From JAAYCI01 sp964369525 (lineage in GTDB: Bacteria; Bacillota; Clostridia; Oscillospirales; Ruminococcaceae): a stretch of 34,087 nt of DNA. The notes beneath the pieces are model-generated. The model was not told where the DNA came from, made no database searches, and was given only the letters and a program-made list of their open reading frames with translations. Both the position numbers and the translations under genes were made by a program. The stretch is taken from positions 1 through 34,087 of the forward strand of contig CAYJEW010000020.1 in assembly GCA_964369525.1 (NCBI GenBank). Reading direction: 5' to 3'. Shown here piece by piece: positions 1 to 6,055 of this stretch (positions are counted from its first letter, which is position 1; every line of letters begins with the position of its first letter).

Positions 1-1136
1 TCTTTTAGCTGTGCAATAATATCGCAGCCACACAAAAGCCCTGCCACCGTGATGTTATGGCCAAAAAAGTCGTTGCTCACGGCATGTACCTGCGGCGCCG
101 GCGCCTTAAACGCTTTTGCAAATTCATCTGCCAGCTGCTGCATAAGCGGTGCTGCCAGCACGCCTGTGGCTATGTGTGTTGGGGTGTTACCTGCGCTTTC
201 GTTTTCATGGTCTTGCAACGCCTGCATAAACTCGCTATGCAGTAGCCGCCACATTCCCACGCCGTTTTCCAGCTGGGCATACCCCTCGTAAAAATCCTCG
301 TCCGGTATTGGCACACCTGCCAACAAAAACCATTCGTCCGCCGGATATATAAGGCGGCTTTGTTTTGTGCAAAGTAGCTTATCGCCTGCCTGCAACATAA
401 TTTGCAGCTGGGCCGCGGCGGCGCTTTGGGTGTATGGCTCTATGGGCTCAAGGCCGCTGCGATGCTTTGTGAGGCCTATCGGTACAGCCGCAATGCTTTG
501 CGTTTGCGGTGCAAATTCAGCCAGCCATTCTATGCTTTGTTTTAGATGCTCTCCGTCGTTTACGCCCGGCACAAGCACCAGCTGAAAATTCATCTCTATA
601 CCCGCTTTTGCCAGCTTTGGTATAGCTTGCAAAGCCGTGCCGGCATGCTTATTTTTCATCATCTTAACCCGCAGCTGTGGGTCTACTGTGTGCACGCTGA
701 TGTTGACCGGCGAAAAGCGCATGTCTATAATGCGTTGCAGCTCGCGCTGCGAAAGGTTTGTTAGGGTGATGTAATTACCAAACAAAAAGCCAAGGCGTTC
801 GTCGTCGTCTTTAAAATACAGCGAGGGCCTAAGGCCTTTTGGCAGCTGGTCTATAAAACAAAATATGCAGCCGTTTTTGCAGCCGTGCTGTGCGTCTATT
901 AAGTAGCTTGCAAACTCGCAGCCCAGCGGCTGATATTCGTCTTTGTGTACAGTTACCTCGCGCTGGCGCCCATTGCAGCTGAGCTGTAGCACCAGCTGCG
1001 CGCCTGCTGTGTGAAACTCGTAGTCTAGCCCGTCGAATATCTCTTGCCCGTTTATTCGTAGCAGTTCTTCGCCGCTTTGTACGCCTGCGTTTGCCGCAGG
1101 GCTTTGCGCCGCAACGCTATGTATCTTAACCGCCAC
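1..1136 (-). CDS. DUF512 radical SAM protein with N-terminal PDZ-like domain (partial, C-terminus off the left edge)
   Basis: An open minus-strand frame runs from a GTG at 1136 to the window edge (378 complete codons). Residues about 1-65 look PDZ-like (SPAANAGVQSGEELLRING). A radical SAM CX3CX2C motif follows at Cys86, Cys90 and Cys93 (CKNGCIFCF), and the visible end (GLLCGCDIIAQL) fits the DUF512 region. This matches the PDZ + radical SAM + DUF512 Fe-S oxidoreductases common in Clostridia, whose substrate is unknown to me. GTG is chosen because a purine-rich AGAGAGGA lies a short distance upstream, while the upstream ATG near 1175 is out of frame. The rpmF terminator at 1236-1264 separates this gene from the upstream operon, so it probably has its own promoter in 1137-1235, which I could not define. 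In related genomes the next gene downstream is often der, but that is outside the window. Family call is sure, function is not. Confidence 0.88.
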   Translation of the reverse strand, partial: MAVKIHSVAAQSPAANAGVQSGEELLRINGQEIFDGLDYEFHTAGAQLVLQLSCNGRQREVTVHKDEYQPLGCEFASYLIDAQHGCKNGCIFCFIDQLPKGLRPSLYFKDDDERLGFLFGNYITLTNLSQRELQRIIDMRFSPVNISVHTVDPQLRVKMMKNKHAGTALQAIPKLAKAGIEMNFQLVLVPGVNDGEHLKQSIEWLAEFAPQTQSIAAVPIGLTKHRSGLEPIEPYTQSAAAAQLQIMLQAGDKLLCTKQSRLIYPADEWFLLAGVPIPDEDFYEGYAQLENGVGMWRLLHSEFMQALQDHENESAGNTPTHIATGVLAAPLMQQLADEFAKAFKAPAPQVHAVSNDFFGHNITVAGLLCGCDIIAQLK

Positions 1137-1235
1137 AGGCCTTTTCCTCTCTTGCTTTTTTGCATGTTGCTAAAAATATGCGGCACAGCTTAGCATATAA
1201 AGGCTTGCGCATGCCGTCTGCTTTGCCTATATGGT

Positions 1236-1264
1236 AAAAAAGCGCAGGGAAATTATCCCTGCGC
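1236..1264 (-). terminator. Rho-independent terminator after rpmF
   Basis: On the minus strand a perfect 9-bp stem GCGCAGGGA/TCCCTGCGC with a 5-nt loop (plus 1242-1264) is followed by six T (plus 1236-1241, AAAAAA). It starts 14 bp after the rpmF stop codon and ends the pgi-yceD-rpmF transcription unit. Confidence 0.93.
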
Positions 1265-1277
1265 AGCTTTCAGGCAA

Positions 1278-1463
1278 TTATGCCTCTTTTTGTTTTACAA
1301 CTTCTCTGCTTTTGTAAAAACCGCAGCTACCACATGCCCTGTGGGGCACAGCGTAAGAACCACACTGCGTGCAAGTGATAAGCGTGGGCGCCTGCAGCTT
1401 CCATACGCTGCTACGACGTTTGTCACGCCGGGCTTTAGAATGTTTTCTCTTTGGTACCGCCAT
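1278..1463 (-). CDS. rpmF: 50S ribosomal protein L32
   Basis: A 61-residue protein beginning AVPKRKHSKARRDKRRS after the initiator Met, the signature N-terminus of L32, a component of the large ribosomal subunit. Four cysteines (31, 34, 44, 47; CTQC and CGSC) form the zinc ribbon, so this is the zinc-binding form rather than the cysteine-free paralogue. The ATG at 1463 has an ideal AGGAGGT (1471-1477) with 7-nt spacing; an in-frame ATG at 1472 would overlap that site and is rejected. It follows yceD by 144 bp and has its own promoter in that gap, then a strong terminator. The yceD-rpmF order is a very common bacterial pair. Confidence 0.97.
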   Translation of the reverse strand: MAVPKRKHSKARRDKRRSSVWKLQAPTLITCTQCGSYAVPHRACGSCGFYKSREVVKQKEA

Positions 1464-1529
1464 GATACGCACCTCCTCATTCGGTACTATTGCTTAGCGG
1501 CCAAGCCGCCTATATACAGTGACCAGCAT

Positions 1530-1558
1530 ATTATACCGTATTACAAAGGTTATGTAAA
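1530..1558 (-). promoter_or_regulatory. Sigma-A-type promoter for rpmF
   Basis: On the minus strand, TTTACA (plus 1553-1558), a 17-bp spacer and a perfect TATAAT (plus 1530-1535) lie between yceD and rpmF. The predicted start near 1523 gives a leader of about 60 nt containing a small dyad GCGGC-TTG-GCCGC (plus 1497-1509). L32 can therefore be made independently of the upstream genes. Confidence 0.8.
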
Positions 1559-1607
1559 GGCCTTTTTGCGGTATTTGAAAAGTTTTTTTATTGTTTTGAA
1601 GCTTAGG

Positions 1608-2138
1608 CTAGCTATCTGTGTTTTGCTGTAGCAGCTCTTGCAGTGGGCCCCAGCGTGGGTCTGCTTGTTTTGGGGTTGTTTGTACGCCTTGCTCGCAGCT
1701 ACACTGCGGCTTTTTTGCACCGCAGTCGCTACAAAGCCCCTCGCACGCCTCGCTACACAGCGGCGCAAACGGCCCTTCTATCAATAGCTCGCCATGTGCA
1801 AGCTCTTGCAGGTTTAGCACGCCCTGCCCCAAGGTTGGGTATTCGGGGTATTCGCCCTGCAGATCTTGCAGATAGATGTCGTAGCTTTTTTCGATGTGCA
1901 GCGGCATTACAAAGCTGTCTAGGCAGCGCACACACGCCGCCTGCAGCTCGCCGCGCAGCTCAAAGCTTAGGCTTGCAAAGCTTACTTTTGGTTGCACGCT
2001 CCAGCAAAACTCTAGGCTGCCACCACACACCTCAAAGCTATCAAACTCCTCACTACTAAAGCTTATGCGGCTGCTTCCCTCGGCCTGTGCGCCATCGCGC
2101 AGAAGCTTTTGCAGGTCTAGCCCTTGTTGTTTCGGCAT
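1608..2138 (-). CDS. yceD: YceD/DUF177 family protein, 23S rRNA accumulation protein
   Basis: A 176-residue protein with the DUF177 hallmarks: an N-terminal LDLQKLL element, a central CVRCL motif (Cys69, Cys72) and a cysteine-rich tail (Cys128, 132, 136, 139, 146, 148) that probably binds a metal. YceD family members are linked to 23S rRNA and large-subunit assembly and are nearly always encoded just before rpmF, as here. The ATG at 2138 is preceded by a G-rich stretch (GGGGGCGG) rather than a perfect ribosome binding site. It starts 15 bp after the stop of the P-loop gene, so it is probably co-transcribed with pgi. The family call rests on both sequence and position; the biochemical activity is not known. 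Confidence 0.88.
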   Translation of the reverse strand: MPKQQGLDLQKLLRDGAQAEGSSRISFSSEEFDSFEVCGGSLEFCWSVQPKVSFASLSFELRGELQAACVRCLDSFVMPLHIEKSYDIYLQDLQGEYPEYPTLGQGVLNLQELAHGELLIEGPFAPLCSEACEGLCSDCGAKKPQCSCEQGVQTTPKQADPRWGPLQELLQQNTDS

Positions 2139-2153
2139 GCGGCCGCCCCCATG

Positions 2154-2558
2154 TTACATATATTTCTTTACGCCTTCAGGCAGGTTTGCCGGGTCTTGCG
2201 AAACTGTAATGATAAACTTGCAGTTGCTGCCACTGAGAGCATCCAGCTTTTCCAGCAGGGCTGCCAGTTGATCTAAATTAAAATCTATAACCTTTAGTAC
2301 GCCGTCTATATAAACCTCTACAATATCGTAGTTGCCTGCTAAAATGCCTGCAACAAAGCCGTAAAGGGCGTCGCAATCTTCAATCTTGTACTCGTCTAGG
2401 TCAATCAGCCTGCATTTGTGGTCTAGGTCATAGGTAAGCTGCATTCCCTTCTCAATGCATACAACGTTGCCGGGGCTTGTTTTTACGCTTTCGTTAATTA
2501 GCTCTACCATCTGCTTTGTTTTGCCTACGCCCTTGCTACCTACAATTAGTGTTATCAT
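2154..2558 (-). CDS. Small P-loop NTPase-like protein of unknown function
   Basis: A 134-residue protein with a Walker A motif GSKGVGKT at residues 7-14, right after the first beta strand (MITLIV). A later hydrophobic strand ending in Asp (EVYIDG) may be a Walker B, and a beta strand KFIITVSQDP is seen near the C-terminus, which ends LPEGVKKYM. Similar short proteins are widespread in Clostridia and annotated only as ATP-binding; the function is unknown. The ATG at 2558 is fixed by GGAGGT (2566-2571) with 7-nt spacing, although the frame stays open upstream into pgi. It begins 17 bp after the pgi stop and ends 15 bp before yceD, so the three genes look like one operon. There is no C-terminal domain to suggest a partner. 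Confident as a gene, not in role. Confidence 0.88.
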   Translation of the reverse strand: MITLIVGSKGVGKTKQMVELINESVKTSPGNVVCIEKGMQLTYDLDHKCRLIDLDEYKIEDCDALYGFVAGILAGNYDIVEVYIDGVLKVIDFNLDQLAALLEKLDALSGSNCKFIITVSQDPANLPEGVKKYM

Positions 2559-2575
2559 GCTGTGCACCTCCAAGT

Positions 2576-3913
2576 TTATTTTAAAGCTCTCTCTTTTAGC
2601 TGTGTTGCCAATTGTTCGTACCCGGGCTTGCCTAGCAGCGCAAACATGTTTTGCTTGTAGGCCTCTACACCCGGCTGGTTGAACGGGTTTACCCCCAAAA
2701 TGTATCCCGAAACCGCACACGCCTTTTCAAAAAAGTAGATAAGGTAGCCCATATCTTCTTCTTTTAGGCTGTCTGTTTGCAGTATTGCCACAGGTACGCC
2801 GCCGTCGCTATGGGCCATAACGGTAGCCTGCATTGCCATGCGGTTTACGTGGTTTACGGTTTGGCCTGCAAGGTAGTTTAGGCCATCAAAATCTTGCTCT
2901 ATGGCCGCAATGGTTACGTCTGTGCGTGGTTGTTTTATGTCTACCACTGTTTCAAACAGCAGCCTACGGCCGTTTTGCAAAAATTGGCCCATGGAGTGCA
3001 GGTCTGTAGTGAATATACAGCTGGCGGGGAATATGCCTTTTTGGTCTTTGCCCTCGCTCTCGCCAAACAGCTGCTTGTACCACTCGCACATCATTGCAAA
3101 GTCCGGCTCGTAGCTGGCCAGCACCTCTACGCCAAAGCCCTTGCGGTACAAAATATTGCGGGCGGCGGCCCAGCGGTAGCAGTGGTTTTGCTCGCTAAAT
3201 GTATCTAGCTCTTGCATAGCGCACGCAGCGCCTGCCATGAGCGCGTCTATGTTTACACCCGCAACCGCCAGCGGCAAAAGTCCCACAGCTGTTAAAACAC
3301 TGTAGCGCCCGCCTACGTCGTTTGGTACAACAAATGTTTTATAGCCCTCGGCATCACTAAGTTTTTTCAGCGCACCTTTAGAGGCGTCGGTGGTGGCATA
3401 AATGCGCTTTTGCGCCTGCTGTTTACCGTAGCGTTTTTCCAAAAGCTCACGAAAAACCCTAAATGCCACAGCAGGCTCTGTGGTTGTGCCGCTTTTAGAC
3501 ACAACGTTAACCGAAAAATCTTTGCCTTCGCACAGCGCTACAATGTCTTGCAGTGCAGAGGGCGAAACACTGCTACCGGCGAAAAAAATTTGCGGCGTAG
3601 CTTTACACGCAAGGTTGTACTGCGCTGATTTAACAGCCTCGATAACCGCCCGCGCCCCTAAATAAGAGCCGCCAATGCCAATTACCACCAGCACTTCGCT
3701 GTTTGCCTGTATTTCCGCCGCCGCTTTTTTTATGTTTTCGAATTCGGTTTTGTTGTAGTTTTGCGGTAAGGTGAGCCAGCCTGTGTACTCACTGCCCGGC
3801 CCGCTTTGCTGTTGCAGCATGGTGTGCGCCGCTTTAAGCTGGGGCATAATAAAGCTGTATTCCTCTTCGCCTATAAATGGCGCAAGATAGCTTGCATCTA
3901 ACCGCACGGCCAA
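2576..3913 (-). CDS. pgi: Glucose-6-phosphate isomerase
   Basis: A 445-residue cytoplasmic enzyme interconverting glucose 6-phosphate and fructose 6-phosphate. It has the family signatures: the sugar-phosphate region VIGIGGSYLGARA, the SKSGTTTEP phosphate-binding loop, NDVGGRYSVLT (PGI signature 1), and EGKDQKGIFPAS. The length is typical of the shorter bacterial PGI group. The start is a TTG at 3913 with GGGGAG 9 nt upstream; a GTG two codons later would be 15 nt from that site and is less likely. A strong promoter lies upstream (3953-3981), making pgi the first gene of the unit pgi, P-loop gene, yceD. The glycolytic gene has no other pathway partner in the window. Confidence 0.97.
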   Translation of the reverse strand: MAVRLDASYLAPFIGEEEYSFIMPQLKAAHTMLQQQSGPGSEYTGWLTLPQNYNKTEFENIKKAAAEIQANSEVLVVIGIGGSYLGARAVIEAVKSAQYNLACKATPQIFFAGSSVSPSALQDIVALCEGKDFSVNVVSKSGTTTEPAVAFRVFRELLEKRYGKQQAQKRIYATTDASKGALKKLSDAEGYKTFVVPNDVGGRYSVLTAVGLLPLAVAGVNIDALMAGAACAMQELDTFSEQNHCYRWAAARNILYRKGFGVEVLASYEPDFAMMCEWYKQLFGESEGKDQKGIFPASCIFTTDLHSMGQFLQNGRRLLFETVVDIKQPRTDVTIAAIEQDFDGLNYLAGQTVNHVNRMAMQATVMAHSDGGVPVAILQTDSLKEEDMGYLIYFFEKACAVSGYILGVNPFNQPGVEAYKQNMFALLGKPGYEQLATQLKERALK

Positions 3914-3952
3914 AATAAATCACTCCCCGTGGTTTTTTTGCCTTCTGTAATT

Positions 3953-3981
3953 ATTTTAGCCTATCAGCGGCCGTCCGTCAA
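3953..3981 (-). promoter_or_regulatory. Sigma-A-type promoter for pgi
   Basis: Minus strand: TTGACG (plus 3976-3981), a 17-bp spacer, then TAAAAT (plus 3953-3958). It lies about 40 bp before the TTG start of pgi and faces away from the mtaB promoter. Confidence 0.8.
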
Positions 3982-4049
3982 TGCAAAACAAAGCATACGC
4001 GCAAGTTTCACCAAATGTTAAAGCTTGCTTTGTGCAATGTATATGTATA

Positions 4050-4058
4050 TGATATAAA
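4050..4058 (+). promoter_or_regulatory. Probable extended -10 promoter for mtaB
   Basis: TGATATAAA at 4050-4058 reads as an extended -10 (TGnTATAAA) with only a weak -35 (TTGTGC, 4030-4035, 17-bp spacer). It lies about 40 bp before the mtaB start in an AT-rich stretch. The 3914-4099 intergenic region holds this and the divergent pgi promoter. Confidence 0.5.
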
Positions 4059-4099
4059 AAGCATACAAATTGCTTATAAAAAAGGAGCCGTGCTAAAAT

Positions 4100-5251
4100 T
4101 TGAGAGCTGCATTTTACACATTGGGTTGCAAGGTGAACCAAAACGAAACCTCGGCGCTGCAAGAGCTTTTTCGCGCGCAGGGGTACAGCATTGTGGAGGC
4201 GAGCAGCCCTGCCGATGTGTTTGTGGTAAACAGCTGTACTGTAACGCAGGCGGGTTCTTCCAAAAGCCGCAAGGCGCTGCGAAAAGCACAGCAGCTTAAC
4301 CCCGATGTTGTAACAGTGCTTACAGGCTGCTGGCCGCAGGCGTTTTTTGAAGAGGCCTCCTCAGCCGGCGCAGACGTTACCGCAGGTACCACACAGCGTG
4401 CGCGGCTGCCGCAGCTGGTTGAGCAGTTTTTGCAAAGCGGCGAAAAGGTGGTAAGCTTTGTACCACATACCAAAGATGAGGTTTTTGAAGAGCTTGTGGC
4501 TGTGCCTGCACGCACAAGAGCTGTTGTTAAGGTGCAAGACGGATGCAACCGTAGCTGCGCATACTGCATTATACCCAAAGCACGCGGCCCTGCCCGCAGC
4601 CGCAGCGAGGAGAGCATTTTACAAGAGCTTGCGCAGCTGGGCGCACAGGGCTACAAGGAGGTTGTGCTTAGCGGCATAAACCTATGTAGCTACGACGGTA
4701 GCGGCCAAAATTCGCTGGCAACGCTTTGCCAAAAAGCAGGCAAGGTAGATGGCATTAGCCGCATTAGGCTGTCTAGCCTTGANNNNNNNNNNNNNNNNNN
4801 NNNNNNNNNNNNNNNNNNNNNNNNNNNNNNNNNNNNNNNNNNNNNNNNNNNNNNNNNNNNNNNNNNNNNNNNNNNNNNNNNNGCAGAGTTTTTAGAAACG
4901 CTGGAGTTTGTACAGCGCATGGATTTTTTAAAGGTGCATGTTTTTCCATTTTCGGCGCGTGAGGGTACAGCGGCGGCCAGCTTTGAGGGCCAGCTACCTA
5001 AAGCCGAAAAAGCAAGGCGTGCGCAGACGCTGCAAAAAGCCGCAGACGAGGTGCGAGCGCAGGTGATATCCGGCTTTTTAGGTAGGCGGTGCGAAGTGCT
5101 TTTGGAAACCGCTTTGCCAAACGGGTTGCATACCGGCTATACCGAAAACTATATTCCGGTTGCGCTGGATGCTAAAGGCGCAGCGCAGGGCGATATTGTG
5201 AGCGCAGAGCTTTGCGAGTTTGAGGGCGATGTGTGCCGCGCGGTTTTATAG
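4100..5251 (+). CDS. mtaB: tRNA (t6A37) methylthiotransferase MtaB, interrupted by an assembly gap
   Basis: A radical SAM enzyme that adds a methylthio group to t6A37 of tRNAs reading ANN codons. The N-terminal UPF0004 domain shows the three auxiliary-cluster cysteines: Cys10 (TLGCKVNQNE), Cys46 (VNSCTVT) and Cys77 (LTGCWPQ). The radical SAM motif is Cys149, Cys153, Cys156 (CNRSCAYCIIPKARG). After the gap the frame resumes with LKVHVFPFSAREGT, and a TRAM-like C-terminus follows. KVNQNE and CIIPKARG favour MtaB over MiaB or RimO. The start is a TTG at 4100 with AGGAG (4083-4087) 12 nt upstream; the nearby GTG at 4090 is out of frame and a stop closes the frame just upstream. The 100 N at 4783-4882 replace the middle of the SAM domain, so the true protein should be longer than the 383 codons counted through the gap. 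Confidence 0.93.
   Translation: MRAAFYTLGCKVNQNETSALQELFRAQGYSIVEASSPADVFVVNSCTVTQAGSSKSRKALRKAQQLNPDVVTVLTGCWPQAFFEEASSAGADVTAGTTQRARLPQLVEQFLQSGEKVVSFVPHTKDEVFEELVAVPARTRAVVKVQDGCNRSCAYCIIPKARGPARSRSEESILQELAQLGAQGYKEVVLSGINLCSYDGSGQNSLATLCQKAGKVDGISRIRLSSLXXXXXXXXXXXXXXXXXXXXXXXXXXXXXXXXXXAEFLETLEFVQRMDFLKVHVFPFSAREGTAAASFEGQLPKAEKARRAQTLQKAADEVRAQVISGFLGRRCEVLLETALPNGLHTGYTENYIPVALDAKGAAQGDIVSAELCEFEGDVCRAVL
4783..4882. other. Assembly gap (100 N)
   Basis: Exactly 100 unknown bases, the conventional placeholder length, inside mtaB. The preserved frame across it is coincidental. Homologues normally have about 70-75 residues between the flanking segments (RLSSLE and EFLETLEF), so about 220 nt are probably missing rather than 100. 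Confidence 0.97.
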
Positions 5252-5413
5252 GCGGCGGCGAGCAAGGTTTTTCTGCCGATTACGGTGGGGTTTATGCCGT
5301 AGTAGGCAGCGCACAATACACAGCTATACTTCACTGCTAATTCTACCCCTGCCGATTTTGGTAGGCAAATTTCAAAGGGCGAAGCACTGCGCCCCATAGC
5401 TTACGACAAATTT

Positions 5414-5454
5414 AAAACCCCGATATTGCCAAGGTTTGGCGGTATCGGGGTTTT
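5414..5454. terminator. Bidirectional terminator between mtaB and the uppP-ftsK unit
   Basis: AAAACCCCGATA (5414-5425) pairs perfectly with TATCGGGGTTTT (5443-5454), and the pairing extends inward through TTGCC/GGCGG with G-T wobbles, leaving a 7-nt loop. Flanking A and T runs make it work in both directions for the converging genes. Confidence 0.9.
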
Positions 5455-5488
5455 GGTGTTTAGGATAAACAAAGCCTGCTGTATATTG

Positions 5489-5647
5489 CTATTTAAATTT
5501 TCTGTAAAGGCCTATCGATATTATCTCCAAAATAAACGGTATTGCCACAATGCTTGTGCTGTTAAGCTGCGCAAAATAGCTATACGCTATACCCGCGAAT
5601 GTTAGCACGGCAAACAATATGCTTAATATTAAAAAAACTTTCTTCAA
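5489..5647 (-). CDS. Small membrane protein, 52 residues, unknown function
   Basis: Two predicted membrane segments, one just after the basic N-terminus (VFLILSILFAVLTFAGIAYSYF) and one near the C-terminus (TSIVAIPFILEIISIGLY), ending in RKFK. The start is taken as the TTG at 5647 because AGGGAG (5655-5660) sits 7 nt upstream; a TTG at 5695 would add 16 polar residues but has no ribosome binding site. It is the last gene before the 5414-5454 terminator, about 100 bp after the DUF3006-like gene. I recognise no family. The ribosome binding site and membrane topology support a real gene, but its small size leaves doubt. Confidence 0.55.
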   Translation of the reverse strand: MKKVFLILSILFAVLTFAGIAYSYFAQLNSTSIVAIPFILEIISIGLYRKFK

Positions 5648-5721
5648 AACATTACTCCCTAACGCGGCGCTATAATTTTGTGTGGATTTATGCAAAGACA
5701 GCGGCGAGTGGCATTACTTGT

Positions 5722-5748
5722 AAAAACCCCGCCTTTGGGCTTTGGCTA
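5722..5748 (-). terminator. Possible weak terminator after the DUF3006-like gene
   Basis: On the minus strand, CC-AAA-GCC-CAAA-GGC-GGGG followed by TTTTT overlaps the stop codon region. The stem is short and interrupted, so this may only attenuate transcription before the 52-residue membrane protein gene. Confidence 0.35.
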
Positions 5749-5970
5749 GTCGTCCGAGCGGCGCAGCAGCATAGATAAAGCGTCGCTCATGGTTTGGCGG
5801 CGCTCGGCTGCCTTGGTTGGCGCAGGGGTGAATTTGCCTTTCTCGTAAAGCAAGGTGTCGCCCACCTTCACATTTTTAGGCAGCATATGTGCCGGCACCT
5901 CCAGCGGCTTTCCGTCTTCGCCCCTTAGCGCAATTTTTCGCACTAGTTTTTTCTCTACCGTAAAAAGCAT
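5746..5970 (-). CDS. DUF3006-like small protein
   Basis: A 74-residue protein resembling DUF3006: a short N-terminal beta segment (MLFTVEKKLVRKIAL), then VPAHMLPKNVKVGDTLLYEKGKF, then a charged helix ending in LLRRSDD. The LP..vkxGDxL pattern and the C-terminal Arg-rich helix are typical of that family, whose function is unknown and which often accompanies metallo-hydrolase or signalling genes. The start is the ATG at 5970, placed 7 nt after GGTGGA; an in-frame GTG at 5982 lies inside that ribosome binding site. It follows the YgiQ-type gene by 85 bp on the same strand. The DUF3006 assignment is by pattern only. Confidence 0.72.
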   Translation of the reverse strand: MLFTVEKKLVRKIALRGEDGKPLEVPAHMLPKNVKVGDTLLYEKGKFTPAPTKAAERRQTMSDALSMLLRRSDD

Positions 5971-6055
5971 TGCTATGTCCACCTACCTTCGGCTTTGTTT
6001 AAATTTTAAATATTATCTGATATGCCAAAGCAGCATATAGAGGTTTTGCTTTTTG

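Noticed and set aside
5149..5397. Minus-strand open frame of 82 codons overlapping the mtaB 3' end
   Set aside because: It overlaps a certain gene by about 100 bp, has no ribosome binding site that I can see and no recognised family. It is kept only as part of the odd intergenic sequence.
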